The notes: a model not told the origin generated them from the letters alone. A stretch of 64,000 bases of DNA from Ailurus styani (GCA_002007465.1 LNAC01000164.1:2859406-2923405), one strand, 5' to 3'. Counted from the first letter of the stretch, positions 1-13,106 are shown. Numbers and translations are program-made.

Positions 1-1922
1 TATATATTAGGATGCATATTAAGATACAATTCATATATAAATTACCTAATTAAAGTGTACAATTCCATGGTTTTTTTAAGAATATTCAGGTAGATGCAAC
101 CATTACTACTAGACCATTTTCATCACCTGTATCCTCTAGCTATCACTCCCTCCACATCCTTGCATGGGAATATTTAAGGGTTAAATTTTAAATATCTAGG
201 ACACAGTGACCATACTTGGTTATAAGTTTAAAAGTTATAAATGTGTTGTCCTTTCAAGTAATTTTTAGTATTTACCTTGAATTTCCTCTTCAAATCTCAA
301 GAATCACAAATTTATCCTTTCTCTTTCTAAAGACTCTTCAGATAATTCCTGGTTTGTGATAAAGGGTATAAAAGCAATCAAAACTCCAAAGTATTCTCCC
401 ACATACAAATGCAACACATTTCAGCCAGCCATCAACAATTAAATAAAAATACATAAAAACAACATCCATAAACACATCTCAAAATGTTTCTATCCAGTAT
501 TACCTACATGAAAAGTAACTACCCATATTCTATGGCATGTGCCTTTCTTGGGTTTAGAAAAGTAGAAACCAGCACCAAGTCCAAGACTGCCAACTTAACA
601 GGGCCTTAAAGAATGTTAGACACTCTCTTCCTCCACCCACATTAAATATACACCCCCTAAAACTGTTGATTCACCGGATTCTCAGCTGCCAAAGAAAGTA
701 GACTAGCTTAGCGTTTGACATTTCCTTTTGGCAGTCATTAGTCCTTAATGTGTCACTGTCTAGAGGCTAAATGGAATAGTTTCCTTTCTACTGTAGTAGA
801 TCATTCTCTTGGGCCTAAGGAAACCTATCAAAGGCTAAATGTACCCTACAAAAAAGCTACCAAGTGAAGATGTTATAATATGAAAATAATAGTATGATCA
901 GAACACCTCTCTCCACAAGCCCCTAATCTGGAGTCTGAGCAGTAACTTTCTACACAGGAGCAAATTAAAGGAGAAAAAGCAAACATTTCCCAAGACCTCT
1001 GACATCAGTAAGCCACCCACTAACACGGGAAAACAGGACAGCTTCTAGCCAGTCTTGCTTGTAAAATGGTTCTTTAGTACCTCTTCATTCCCACCAAACC
1101 CAGAAAATCGCCGTCCCCTGCACACTAATTTACTCCTCATTCTAAATCTATCGTTGTTTCTCCCTTCACCCACTCCTCAATGCCAATCAATGTCAACCTT
1201 GTCTTTCCGTCTTTGTATATTCTATTTAATATAAAGTTTTATACTTGCTCCAGTGCTTTATAATAATAAAACAATTTCATTTGTGTTTTTTTAAACTCCA
1301 CTGTACCAGTATTATCTCTTCTAAACCAGATCTCCTCATTCTTATTTTTGCCCATAGAAAGAGTACTAAAAAAGGAAAAACAGAGAAAGATAATAGTAGA
1401 CAGGATGTTTACATTCAGGTAAGACTTTCTCTAGCAACAGCACATGTCTTCATGATCAACAGCAAAAGCAAGGACTCTGAAATCATGCTGACCAATAAAA
1501 CAGCATTTATGTCACCAGAAACTGTATTGAGGCAACTTCTCAATAGGAAATCTCAAGAAGACAAACTACTCCGCCCCCTCCAGAAAGCCCTGATTACTAT
1601 AATTTATTAAATTCCATTCAATCCAAATAGGGTGAACAGCAATTTATTTATTTAGCACTACTATTAAATTATGTAATAGTAAGTATATAAGTCAAATATA
1701 TAATATATAAATAGTCAAGTATCTAAGGAAAAAAATTTAATATACAAAATAGAGCTTTAAGATATGACTCAGGGGAGGGCAATGGCTCTTGGAATACTTG
1801 AGGAACTGGATCACAAATGCCTAAATGATTAAGCAATAACCATTTTTTACCTTCTAATAAAAAGTGCTTACTAAGAATATAGCCAAGAAAACTGCATCAC
1901 CCGATGATTACACCAATTCTGG

Positions 1923-2016
1923 AGGTTTTTTTGGTTTTTTGTTTTTGTTTCTGTTTTGTTTTGTTTTGTTGTGTTTTGTTTTGTGGGGGGTTTTTTTGTT
2001 TTGGTTTTGGTTTTTT
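1923..2016. repeat. GTTTT-rich low-complexity tract
   Basis: The tract is almost purely G and T on the plus strand, with imperfect GTTTT units and a run of six G. It accounts for three overlapping spurious frames rich in Phe or Lys here. It could be the tail of an old retroposon, but no body is recognisable. Confidence 0.85.
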
Positions 2017-2539
2017 GATAAAGAAGAAATCAAATCTACTGATAAAGGGGTTATTTCCAAGGATACATGCGCACAAGAACCCAAGCACAGATAGGCAAAT
2101 AGCCTCAGGAGTAGCCATATAGGAAGCCTCAGATCCTCTTAGCTGGTTGCACCCGTCTCCAAACTCAAATACCTGACCCATTCTTACCGTCTATGCTGCT
2201 TATCTAACTCATAGCTGCTGCTCAACCACAAATTCACCTTGTCGTGACCCCTCATGACTCTACCTAAAGTCATAATTTCCTGCTTCAGTTCCCATTTACT
2301 GACTGCACAATTTTCTCATTATTCTCCCAAATTCTTAAGAGAAATATTTGGCCTAAAAGACAACATAGGCCAGGCTATGAACTGGGGGATGAAGTGGAGG
2401 ATGCATGGGATAAAACAAGGCCTTCTAGAGTTTGCAAAACAAATGCCCTCAGAAGGGTTATACATATGATAGAGAATGTGTCCTTAGACATTTAATGTCC
2501 GATTAGATATTATTATCCTGGCCTACTCAAATAACCAAA

Positions 2540-2830
2540 CTGATGATGATATGTCTTTTTTTTTTTTTAACTTAATATGGGATTTTCCAAACATATCCAA
2601 AAGGATTGAGAATAGTAAATGAACTTCTTTAGGCAACATCACCAAGCTTTAACAACCATCAACCCTCTGCTTTTTTGTTTCATCTGTAACAGTGTTATTT
2701 CATTGCTGGAATATTTTAAAACAAATCCACAACACTGGGTCATTTAATAAGGGATTCTCATATACGTACCATTCCCCATCAACCTACATTCATATCTAAA
2801 TGTTAAAATCTTGTCAACTCCTGAGAGTTA
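2540..2830. repeat. Old interspersed repeat, family not assigned
   Basis: A T run at about 2557 is followed by sequence resembling a common mammalian repeat that carries motifs like 'catcaccaagctttaacaa' and 'aaacaaatccacaacac'. It is diverged and I cannot name the family. Confidence 0.4.
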
Positions 2831-3219
2831 AAAGAACTAGCACTTGACCAAAGCCGCAAATCAAAAAACATATAGTTACTGACATTTATTATTATACCCT
2901 ATAACTAATATAATTCTTGACTCTGAGTGATTTTAAGAAAATGGGTAATTTTGTGCTGGCTTGGGAAACCCTAGTCAAAAAAAATTTATTTGATTTTAGC
3001 TTCTAGAGTTTACCAAAATGAAAAGAGCTGTAGATAGCAAAGAAGAACTAGCCAATGGAGCCAGTTTTAAAAAAATACGGATTAGAAATTTTCAGTTTTA
3101 AAATTTTATTTTTTTTCTGAATGCTATAAAATTTAATACAGTTTTTAAAAAGAAAAACCAACAAATGTCCTCCTAACACTTCAAGTCCATTTGCTCAATT
3201 AAGAAATTTTAATAGTCTA

Positions 3220-3443
3220 GGGATGCCTGGGTAACTAAACGCAGTTAAGCACCTGCCTTCAGCTCAGGTCATGATCCCAGGGTCCTGGGATAGAGTCCCA
3301 CACATCAAGTCCCACATCAGGCTTCTTACTCAGTGGGGAGCTTGCTTCTCTCTCTCCCTTTGCCTGCTGCTCCCCCCTGTTTGTGTTCTCTCTCTCTCCC
3401 ACTTTGACAAATAAATAAAATCTTAAAAAGAAAGAAAAGAAAC
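3220..3443 (+). repeat. CAN SINE (tRNA-derived)
   Basis: A diverged head 'ggatgcctgggtaact' is followed by a CT-rich body and an AATAAA tail. A perfect 17-bp target-site duplication, gaaattttaatagtcta, flanks it at 3203-3219 and 3444-3460. Confidence 0.93.
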
Positions 3444-3460
3444 GAAATTTTAATAGTCTA

Positions 3461-4727
3461 AGAAAAACCTGCTTTGAAAAAGTGGAGGGGGAGGGCAAGG
3501 GGATTCTTTATCATAACGGAAGTCACTAAAGGGTATATATATGAACAACCAATTTTTAAAAACCAAACAGTTTTCCCACATATGAAGGCTCTATTTTTCA
3601 CAGTAAAGAATCTTAAAAAAAAGAAAAAGGCAAGATAAACAAATATGCTCTGCTTCCCAGCAACAAGTATATTTATTATTATGAGCTTTAACGATTATAA
3701 TTGGGTATCGCAGGTCAAATATTTATGACTTTTCTTACACAGTATTTTGGGTTATTTTATACAAAGGAATAATAAGCAATGTTCACATAGACACAAAACA
3801 AAGGCAAGCCAAAACATAAATCTTTTCATTCCTAGAAGAAGAGTTTTGTATTTGAATCCACAAAACCAATAATTCTTCCTCAAAGTAGAAAGAAGTAATT
3901 CAGGACAAGTATGCTCTGGCATTAAATTTAAAGGACAATTAGCAAGGAAGGTTTGAAATAAGATGCTACACTGCAGTCTATTCGGCAGACAATTACAAAA
4001 TGCAAATTTTTTACAAAACCAAAAGTCAGACAATCTGCAACTGGAGTAAAACCAAAACAGGAGGCCAATCATTTCTACACATCTGAAAATAACACTTTAC
4101 TACCCAGATGTCGTTTTAGTATAAATCACTGAAAGAAAATATCTTTCTTAGAGTATGTCTCCAAATCATGCCATTATGAAAAGGTCCCAGTGCCATTTTC
4201 AGAGAATGACCAAACAAGATCAGTTCTCGGCAGTCTTTGCTTCTAAATATCCAATATTGCACTTTAAAATAAATAAGCTATTTAGTGACCGTCAAGCACT
4301 TAGCAGTCATCAGATGTGAACAAAGAGTCAACCCAAAATAAACAGAAAAAATAAGGACATTCACTTCGAGAAGAAAACATCACATTCTACAGACTTTCAC
4401 CCTTCTAATTTTATATTATGACTAAGAAATATAAAAACCAAAGTAACTTTCAAGAAAGCAGGCCTGAAATGAGAGAACAGGAAATTTCCTGGCACAACAG
4501 GCTATACCTGTCTCTGGCAAGGACAGTTTGGAAAGTCAAGAGGTTTTATTAGCTACCTTAAGTCCTCTAAAATACATAATTTAAAAACAAATGTAACATC
4601 AATGGACAGAAAACATTAAGGTAGAAAGTTTTGACTGATAAGCTCTAATTTTACATGTTCGTCACATATGAGCATTCTAGATAAAATAACAGGTAACCTC
4701 CCAAAACACCTAGTTTGCCATATTTAA
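3461..4727. other. Repeat-free, AT-rich intronic block
   Basis: I see no SINE, LINE or DNA element in about 1.2 kb. Read on the minus strand it is T-rich with scattered AATAAA-like motifs and resembles 3' UTR sequence. The longest frame is 106 codons on the minus strand (3752-4072), Cys/Phe/Leu-rich, with no recognisable domain; I regard it as non-coding. Confidence 0.4.
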
Positions 4728-4741
4728 ACAGTAACTATTTT

Positions 4742-4941
4742 GTCATCTTTTTTTTTAAGATTTTATTTATTTATTCGACAGAGAAAGAGAGCACAAGTAG
4801 GCGGAGCAGCAGGCAGAAGGAGAGGGAGAAGCAGACTCCGTACTGAGCAGGGAGCCCAACATGGGACTCCATCCCAGGACACTGGGATCATGACCTGAGC
4901 CGAAGGCAGATGCTTAACCAACTGAGCCACCCAGGCACCCC
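4742..4941 (-). repeat. CAN SINE
   Basis: A minus-strand copy beginning with a T run (the A tail) and ending 'gagccacccaggcacccc'. Target-site duplication aacagtaactatttt at 4727-4741 and 4942-4956, perfect over 15 bp. Confidence 0.95.
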
Positions 4942-5082
4942 AACAGTAACTATTTTAAATGAATTTCTTATTATCAACACTTGACGATTTTGCCAAAAGT
5001 AAAACCTACTTTTGGGACCAAAAAGAATAAATGAGGAAAAAGGAACTGTGTAACAAATGTATCTAAAACAATGACAATTTTT

Positions 5083-5276
5083 GGGGCTCCTGGGTGGCTC
5101 AGTCAGTTAAGCATCTGCCTTCGGCTCAGGTCACGATCCCAGCACCCTGGGATCCAGCCCAGCACTGGGCTCCCTGTCCGGTAGTGAGGCTGCTTCTCCC
5201 TTTCCCCCTGCTTCTACCTGCCACTCCCCTTGCTTGTGTGCTGTCAGATAAATAAATAAAATCTTAAAATAAAAAA
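5083..5276 (+). repeat. CAN SINE
   Basis: Head 'ggggctcctgggtggctcag'. The flanks acaatgacaatttt and acaatgccaatttt form a 14-bp duplication with one mismatch. Confidence 0.94.
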
Positions 5277-6224
5277 ACAATGCCAATTTTCAAGTGCATA
5301 GCACTTTATACTTTTATGTTCACATCAAATATGCTATTATTCCCCTCTCCCCTCCCCCAGAAGGAAAGGAAAAAGACCCTTCTTGTCTGCTGTGATTAAT
5401 GCCTGAACTAAAGTTCATGCAGACTGAGCGTGGGGTGGTGCCACTTTGGCTCTTTGCTATAGGAAGAGAACAGCAAGGAATGGAGTTGTCACACAAAGCC
5501 AGGAAGGACCTGCCACTCGTTAAGAAAGGGAACAGCCTCAGTCTCTGCCTATGCAGATCCCTGTTTACCTTGTTTGTGGCTATACTTCATTTACTGTTGT
5601 TCTGTTTTAAGGCATTTTCATATTTTTGCAATACCACCACCCATTATCATGTCTTCATGATTTTACATGGTCTTATGTGACTGGTTCTCTGTGCCTTTAA
5701 ACAAAATAAGGTGGACAGGCAGCCATTAACAATCCAGTTTCTTTCTTTTTTTTTTCTTTTTCTTTTCTTGAGAATGCAGCTGTAGGGGTTACTTGATCAA
5801 GCTTTTAGTAAGTCCTATTGTCTGGAAGCAGCAGCTTATTGTCCACGGTCCATGCCATCACATGTGAAAAGTACCAGCAGGAGTAGCCCTGGACTAAAAC
5901 TCAGAAGCCTCAGCTCTAGTCCTGTATTTACCTAGGTATTATAGTGCCCAAGTTATCCCTACTTTCAGACTGTTTTGAAAACACGTGGCTGGGTTTTGCT
6001 TCTAGTTAAGAAGGAATAAACCCTATCCACCCTATCAGAATGACTGCACGTAAAAACCATGGATAGAATGCGCAGAGTAGCAATCTGAGAACTGAAGTGA
6101 AAAAAGGCCAAATTCACAATTACAGCTGTAGGCAACACTCCTCTCTCAGTAATCATTAAGAGCAAGCTGACAATAGATAGATAAAAGATAAGCAATGTAT
6201 GGAAGAACTGAACCAACTGGATCA

Positions 6225-7310
6225 ACCAATACTATCAACCGAATGGATCTAACGGATATTTATGAATCACTCTATCCAACAATAGCAAAATTCATACATT
6301 CTTTCCAAATGCGAATACAACATTCACAAAAGTAGCACTGAATCATAAAACAAACTCCAATAAGCAATTTAAAGAAATGATGCAAAGTATGCTCTTTGGT
6401 CATATTCAGTTTTAATTAAACTAGAAATAAAAGATACAACAAAAAAATTTCCATCTAGTTGGAAATTAAGTAACATACTGCCAAATAATCCACTGGTCAG
6501 AGGAAGACTCAAGGAAAAATTTTAAAACATTTTGAACTAAACAAAAAAGACAATATATTAAAATTTATGGCATGCAGATATAAAGTAATTAAGCCTTATA
6601 TGAAAATTTGCCCTGAATCTAAAAAAAAAGGGGGGGTGTCCTCAAATAACCTGAATTCTCAAGAAACTAGAGAACACCAGAGTGCCTGAGTGACTCAGTT
6701 GTCAGGTGTCTGCCTTCGGCCCAGGTCATGACCCCAGGGTCCTGGGGTTGAGCCCCACATGGAGCTCCCTGCTCAGTGGGAGGCCTGCTTCTCCCTCTCA
6801 GGCTCCCCCTGCTTGTGTTCCCTCTCTCGCTGTTTCTGTCAAATAAATAAATAAGATCTTATTAAAAAAAAAAAAAAACTAGAAAACAAACCCAAAGGAA
6901 GCGTAAGAAAAAAAAAAAAAGATGAACAGAAATCAGTAAAATTGAAAACAGCAGGGGGAAAAAAAAATCAGTAAAACTAGAAGCTGGTTATTTCAAAAGA
7001 TCAATAGAATTGATAAACCTACAGCCAGATTGACCAAAAAAAAGAGCAAATACAAATTACTAACACTTGGAATAAATTAGAGAATAGCTACAGACTCACC
7101 ACAAACATTAAAATGATAGTAAGAGAATCCTACAAACAACTCTCTGCATATAAAATCTAACTAACCAGATAAAATGGACAACTCCTTTAAAGCCACAAAC
7201 TTCAAAAATTTATCCAAGAAGAAATGCATAACCTAATAGTCTTATATCCATTAAAGAGACTGAACTAGTAATTTAGAACCTTCAAAACAAAGTACTGGTC
7301 TGGACTCATT
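6225..7310 (+). mobile_element. L1 ORF2 remnant (LINE-1), plus strand
   Basis: The sequence reads like the L1 ORF2 segment from the endonuclease end toward the reverse transcriptase: a 'gacatttatagaacactcc'-like start near 6255, 'aaactagaaat' near 6420, and 'gataaacctacagccagatt' near 7012. It is full of stops and indels, so no protein survives. A SINE splits it at 6676-6876. Confidence 0.75.
6676..6876 (+). repeat. CAN SINE inserted in L1
   Basis: It lies inside the L1 remnant. Flanks aactagagaac (6665-6675) and aactagaaaac (6877-6887) form the target-site duplication. Confidence 0.93.
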
Positions 7311-7324
7311 AAATCTCACCAGAC

Positions 7325-7545
7325 TTTTGAGCCAGATAGCAAATATTTTAGGCTTTAGAGGCCATTCACTTTTCGTTTTAGATGTTTGTCACAAATGGAC
7401 CTTCTAGATCACAACTACTCAACGATGCCACTGTAGTGGAAAAACAGTCATAGATGATAAATAAATGGGCAGAGCTGTGTTCAATAAAATTTTATTTATA
7501 AAAATAGGAAGTAAGCCAGACTTAACCTCAGAACTATAATTTGTC
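7325..7545 (+). mobile_element. hAT/MER-type DNA element (MER3/MER33-like)
   Basis: Diagnostic stretches are 'gccagatagcaaatatttta' and 'caataaaattttatttataa'. These match a common non-autonomous mammalian hAT-Charlie-type element. The exact family name is from memory. A second copy in the opposite orientation lies at 55803-56020. Confidence 0.6.
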
Positions 7546-7883
7546 AATCCCCGCACTAGATAATTAATGTCACCTCCAAATTCTAAATTTTACAATTCTA
7601 CACTTCCATGGTCAAAAATTACTTGGATAAACAGTTCAAGAAAAGGATGATGCAAACACTATCACAGAGGTAAGAGACCGTATTTTGACCAGCACTTGTT
7701 AGAAATGTGTATTATAGTAAACAAAAAAATACACAACTTACCACTTCAGTCAAACTAGTCTTGAATGAATCATTACCTTAAAAAGATGAATCCAGGCCTT
7801 ATTAAAGTGAAAAAATCCTCAATGTTCCTATATTAATAGTACCTTGGAAATAAACACAGTATATAATTATAAACAAAACCTAA

Positions 7884-7977
7884 GGGGTGCCTGGCTGGCT
7901 CCAGTTGGGACTCTTAGTCTTGGGGTTGTGGATTTGAGTCCCACATTGAGTGTAAAGACTACTTAAAAATATTTTGG
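7884..7977 (+). repeat. CAN SINE, short subtype without CT-rich body
   Basis: It reads 'ggggtgcctggctggctcc', then 'cttggggttgtggatttgag' and 'tgtaaagactacttaaaaat'. This is the older form in which the tRNA-like part is followed directly by the A-rich end. It is first in a head-to-tail cluster of three SINEs. Confidence 0.88.
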
Positions 7978-7979
7978 GA

Positions 7980-8187
7980 AGCGTGGGTCCCACAGCTGTT
8001 TGAGTGCTTCTGACTGTTGGTTTCAGCTCAGATCATGGTCTCAGGGTCCTGGGATTAAGCTTCACAGAGGGTTCTGTGCTCAGCCCACAGTCTTCTTGAG
8101 ATTTTCTCTCCCTCTCCCTGCTCCTCCCACTAGTGCAAGCATGCTTTCTCTAAGATAAATAAATAAATCTTTTTAAAAAAATAAATA
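7980..8187 (+). repeat. CAN SINE, second of a cluster
   Basis: A diverged head, but the body ('cagctcagatcatggtctca', CT-rich tract) and the A-rich tail are clear. It abuts SINEs on both sides. Confidence 0.88.
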
Positions 8188-8356
8188 GGGGCGCATGGGT
8201 GACTCAGTGGGTTAAGCATCTGCCTTCGGCTCAGATCATTATCCCAGGGTCCTGAGATCAGACTCCCATATCCGACTCCTTCTTTCCCTCTCCCTTTACC
8301 TGTCGCTCCCCCTCTGTGTCAAATGAATAAATAAAATATAAATAAATAAATAACAC
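8188..8356 (+). repeat. CAN SINE, third of a cluster
   Basis: Head 'ggggcgcatgggtgactcag'. The tail is AAATA repeats to about 8356. It was probably inserted in the A tail of the preceding SINE. Confidence 0.92.
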
Positions 8357-10449
8357 GTTTTTAAGAAAAAAAAACTTAAAAATCCAAGATGCATGAAACT
8401 AGAGGGTCTACATTTACTATTAAGCTTTTTCATTATGACCATAAGAAACACTGTCCAAGAAATGTGGGGCAAAATATAGAAGAAAATTCATATTGCCTAT
8501 CACCCCACCACTTACCAACAATTACTAATATTGATATATTTAGAGGTTTAATCTTTTAATCTGAAAACATTTTTTGATATAAAATCTTTCAAGCCTGCCC
8601 AGTATCTCAAGAGCATAAAATAGTTCTGGATAGTCTTACAGCCATCTCACGGAGGCTAAAACCTGATCCATCTGCAGCCTGACACTGGGCAGGCTTCCAT
8701 ATCTACTCCATCATCCTAATCTCAAGAGACTGTTCCACTACTGTTCCGTTAGGCCAGCAGTATTTCATTTAATACATAAACACACGTCTTTCTGTACATA
8801 AAAGGTTAAAAACGTGCCTGTTAAATACTGCAATATGTAATGCCAGAGTAGCACACACGGGAAGAAACTTAAACCTCTCAGAAAGCAACAGAAAATATAA
8901 CTTGAGGAGAAGGTCATCCTCAGAGTTAAGATCTTTTAGATCTCTCTCGCTTCCCACCGTGAGAAAAATCACACAATCTTTGACAAATAAGATTTCCAAA
9001 TTAAATAAATGCTGCTCCATTAATAGAAACAAGTCTTACATGTGCTCAAATTCTGCATTCAATACAACATCTATTTATGTCTAAATTCTCCCAAATATGC
9101 TAGGCAGCTCACAGAAAAGCTTACACTAACAAATCAATAAAATCATATGCAAGCACAGCTACAGAACTATGGCCTAGCAATACAGGTGAGAGTTTATTAC
9201 AGGAAAGCCATAACATTCAAACAAAGATGGAAATCAAGGCATACTGTGTAACAAAACTCAGCCACATAGCTGCACATCACAGAGCCAACTGAAACATCTA
9301 TGACACTTAAGTAACATCACAAAGTCTAGCTTGGGAGGACACTGTAAAAAGCTTTCCTGTTTAGCTCACTTCAAACAGCTATATCAGACCTGAGTTTATC
9401 TTATTTAGGGTGGAGTATTTAATTTCAGAATAGACATTTATAAAGCAGTACAGTGGAAAGCCCTGCAGCCATTAAAGATGATGATGTAAAACCACATTTG
9501 CTGTAGCAAAGATACACAATGATAAAGGTATTGATAGCTCAGACTTTCAGGACAGAGATCTCAACTGTATGGGTATGTATTTTTGAGCAAATAACAACTC
9601 AACGCAGGTTATTATGGCAGTAAAATAGGTAAAAACATTTGTCTTTTATGACAATGGCTGGCATATGGTACAGAGTAGAATAGTATGGACAATGCTTATT
9701 TTTATTATTTTATTATTAATAAAAGAAGAAATGGTAAGAAAAGAATTGATGTATGTGTGCATACACACATATGCACAAAGAAGGCTGGAATACGTGGTAG
9801 GATTACATGTGATACATAATGAAATTAGAATTATAATCTGAAAAAAAGCTATTCTAATTTTGAAAATAAGAAATGCAGCTACAAAATAATGTAGTAACAA
9901 GCTCTGCGAAGATTCCTTCGAAGGCTAGGAAGCGCTGGTCATGCTAAAGTGATTCCAGGAAGGCATTTGCAAAACTGAGAAGAGATTAGCATCTAAATTA
10001 AGTGCTTCCCTTCGCTAAAGTAAGGGAATATTAACTGCATCCTATTCATACATTCCATATCAAACTATTATCCAAATCAAACAAAAATTTTATGTTAAAC
10101 ATAAAACATATTTTATATTAACATAATCAAACCCCTCAAATAAATACCTAGTGCAATACTTCAAAAAAAAAAAAAAAAAGCCCAGTTATCGCACTCTTCT
10201 TTTAGGATCCTAATACCACTGCATCCAATGTTTTTGGGCAAGAACAAAGATAAAATTTATCTTTAAGCAACATCATCCTCACCAGGTTCTAAACTATACC
10301 AATTTTCTTCTGTCTGAAACTATACTTTTAGATATAAAAAAAAATACAAGCTATGATAGCTAATATCTAATGGATAGATTACCATTTTGGCCATTCAATG
10401 AGAAGGGTGAACTTTTTTATCTACTTACCTCAGCTGGCTGGTTACTCAG

Positions 10450-10735
10450 TAGCCAGAACTACCCAAGAGATATATAATGTGACCAAGTAACAAAAACTAC
10501 ATATAATTTTAAATATTCTAGTAGATGTAAATAAAAAGAAACAGGTAAAAAACAAGTTTAAAAACAGATTATATTTAACCGTGTTTAAATCCTTTTTTGT
10601 GTACTCAGTCTTTGAAATATGGCAAGGAGTTTATACTTACGGCCCATCTCAATTTAAACCAGTCACATTTCAGGTACTTGATAGCCACGTCTGGCTACTG
10701 GCTACCACACTGGATGGCACAGAGCTCGAGCTACT
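10450..10735 (+). mobile_element. Old MER-type element, family not assigned
   Basis: The end reads 'gatagccacgtctggctact' and 'ggctaccacactggatggca', a hallmark of a widespread ancient mammalian element whose name I cannot fix. A related, shorter copy is at 63640-63800. Confidence 0.5.
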
Positions 10736-12084
10736 CAAGCCCAAAGCCTGTGCTTGTCATCAATCCTAAGCCCTAACTCCACAGTCAGTCAACACAGGAC
10801 CATGAACCACTGACCAAGACCGCTCAAGACAAAACCAAACGGAATTCATTTCAAAGGCTGAGGGTCTTCTATATTTCAGATACTGTGTTAAGTATTTTCA
10901 GATCTGGGGAATAAGAGGTAGGGAGGAGGAGTTTGGTTTATCTATTTTTTAAGAGGTCGGGGGCTTGAAGATGAGTATGGTAACAGAAACAAGCATGGTC
11001 ACAGTAAATTCTACTACTGGGGAAAGCAACTCAAAGCACATGCTCTAATAAAGAGAGAAAGGAACATATTGACGATCAGCATATCCCTCAGCAGAATGAA
11101 GAGTGTGAAATATAGAATTCAACTGTATAAAGTACAAGGCTCTTCAGAGAAATGCTGTTTTTCACTGACATTGAAATAACTTCAGGAACATTCTAATGTA
11201 CAAGTGAGCTCCAAAGGCAGCTATGTATTTAAGAAAGAAAAAATTTAACCCATTAACCTCGCAGCTTGTTTTAACGCATTAACATAATGGTTTGAACCCT
11301 AATTATATAAATATTTTGTTTATATGCAGGGAACCATAAGAGGGTTAAACTTACTTTAAAATAAAAAAAAAAAACTACATACAAGAAAGGGAAAATAATT
11401 GAAATGCCTACTCCTAAATGTTAATAGTGGTGGTTCAGTAATGTAATGTGCATATATGACTTTCAATTATGAAAAAATAAAGTGGTAACAATTTTTTTTC
11501 AACTTCAATTACATTTCAATTTCAATCCATTCACTTTTAAGCCTTTTAAGATTAGGACACCCATCCAAGCTGTTCTTCTTTTTCTCTTTACTCCTTTCAG
11601 GAGTAACCTTAAGCTGATAGAGCAGGAACAAATTAAACTTAACCACAATAACCACATTTCATTTCAAGGAAACCTGGAAGTCATTTGTGGAACTACAAAG
11701 ATCCACTGAATGTCAAAAGACCTCTATTGTCATGCATCTGAGGCATTTCCATAATGTTCAGTAAGTAGGGGTCAAATGCATTACTTTTAACATCAATATG
11801 TCTTAGCTCTCTGTATAGAAAGTTAGCAATACAGCCAAGAGTAACCTCCAACTCTTCAAACCACAATGCAAACAGGAGCATTAAGTCTGTTGGCCTACTG
11901 GCCCCTGCAGCCTTTAAAAGGGAGTTTGGCTCTCACCTGATGAATCAAATTTAACTCTACTGTAACCTAGGACACCTCTTTCCCTTAATGCCTATTTCAG
12001 AATACTTGGTTTAATTTTTTTCTACAAATGTCATCATATACTGAGATCTACAGGACGTAGTGGTAAACCACCCACGGCCTCCTT

Positions 12085-12180
12085 CCCTATAACCTTCTAG
12101 AATGTAAGGCCCATAAAGGCAAGGATCTTTTGATTTTTTTCACTAATATTCCTAGCACCATGAATATGCAAAATTGACTG
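12085..12180 (+). repeat. L2-like fragment
   Basis: 'tctagaatgtaaggcccata' with 'aaggcaaggatctt' and 'cctagcaccatgaat' follows the 3' end of the LINE L2 consensus. It is diverged. Confidence 0.5.
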
Positions 12181-12288
12181 TTTCATTCATCCCACGTCAG
12201 CATGAGCTAGTCTATAAAGCAATCACTTACTGAATACCTCCTCTAGTATTATACCAGTCTCTGAAAGTATTTTTAAACTAGATCCTGT

Positions 12289-12313
12289 CATTCATTCATT
12301 CATTCATTCATTT
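12289..12313 (+). repeat. (CATT)n microsatellite
   Basis: Six tandem CATT units, directly followed by a minus-strand SINE remnant. Confidence 0.9.
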
Positions 12314-12387
12314 TAGAGAGGGAGTGGAGAGGGGCAGAGACAGGGGGAGGGAGAATCTTAAGCAGACTCCACGCCCAGGTGCCCCAG
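12314..12387 (-). repeat. CAN SINE fragment
   Basis: Only the purine-rich body ('agagagggagtgg', 'cttaagcagactcc') and the terminal 'cccaggtgcccc' remain. The tRNA-like promoter part is mostly deleted. Confidence 0.75.
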
Positions 12388-12846
12388 TTCCTATCTTTTA
12401 CAAGGTTAAACACAGTCGCAGAAATTACATAGATAAAGAAAATACAATTAAGCAACAATTCAAGGAAGTCAACAATTAGGTACAAAACTTCAAGCAGCAA
12501 AGAAATAACGCAAGATGGTGCAGTTTGAAAGAGCCGTCCACAAACAGATGGAGGGAAAAAATGTGAGCCTTGAAGCTAGAGCAGGTTAAGTTTTCAAGAA
12601 GTAGGAAGAGAATTTGAAACACAGAATGAACTATGTCCTACTGAAGATGTGAGCACAGACTCACCTAAGCAAGCAGAACAGACTAGACAACAAAAAAAGT
12701 GAGTGGAGCCTAGAATAAAGCAATGGCAGTGAAGACAAATGCAATAAAGCACTAGAGGAAAAAAAAAAGCACTAGAGGAATTTCTGCACCTTAACTACAT
12801 TATTAGAATCACCTGAGGAACTTTTTAAAGAAATACTGTCACCTGG

Positions 12847-13027
12847 GGGCGCCTGGGTGGCTCATGTCATGATTCCAAGGTCCTGGGATGGAGCCCCACA
12901 TTACTGGGCTCCCTCCTCAGCGGGTAGTCTGCTTATCCCTCTTCCTATGCAACCCCCCAACTCATGTGTCCCACCTGCCCTTTCTCTCTCTCAAATAAAC
13001 AAAACCCTAAAAAATAAAAAAAAATAA
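12847..13027 (+). repeat. CAN SINE with internal deletion
   Basis: Head 'gggcgcctgggtggctcatg', missing about 35 bp between the A and B box regions. The flanks are aaatactgtcacctgg (12831-12846) and aaatactgttgcctgg (13028-13043). Confidence 0.92.
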
Positions 13028-13106
13028 AAATACTGTTGCCTGGACCTCAATTCAGTGACCCTGATTTAAATGGGGTCAACCTAGACATCAAGATTTTTTT
13101 TTTAAG

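Noticed and set aside
1245..1610. 121-codon plus-strand ORF
   Set aside because: No recognisable domain, low-complexity Lys/Ser composition, AT-rich intronic setting; consistent with a chance open frame.
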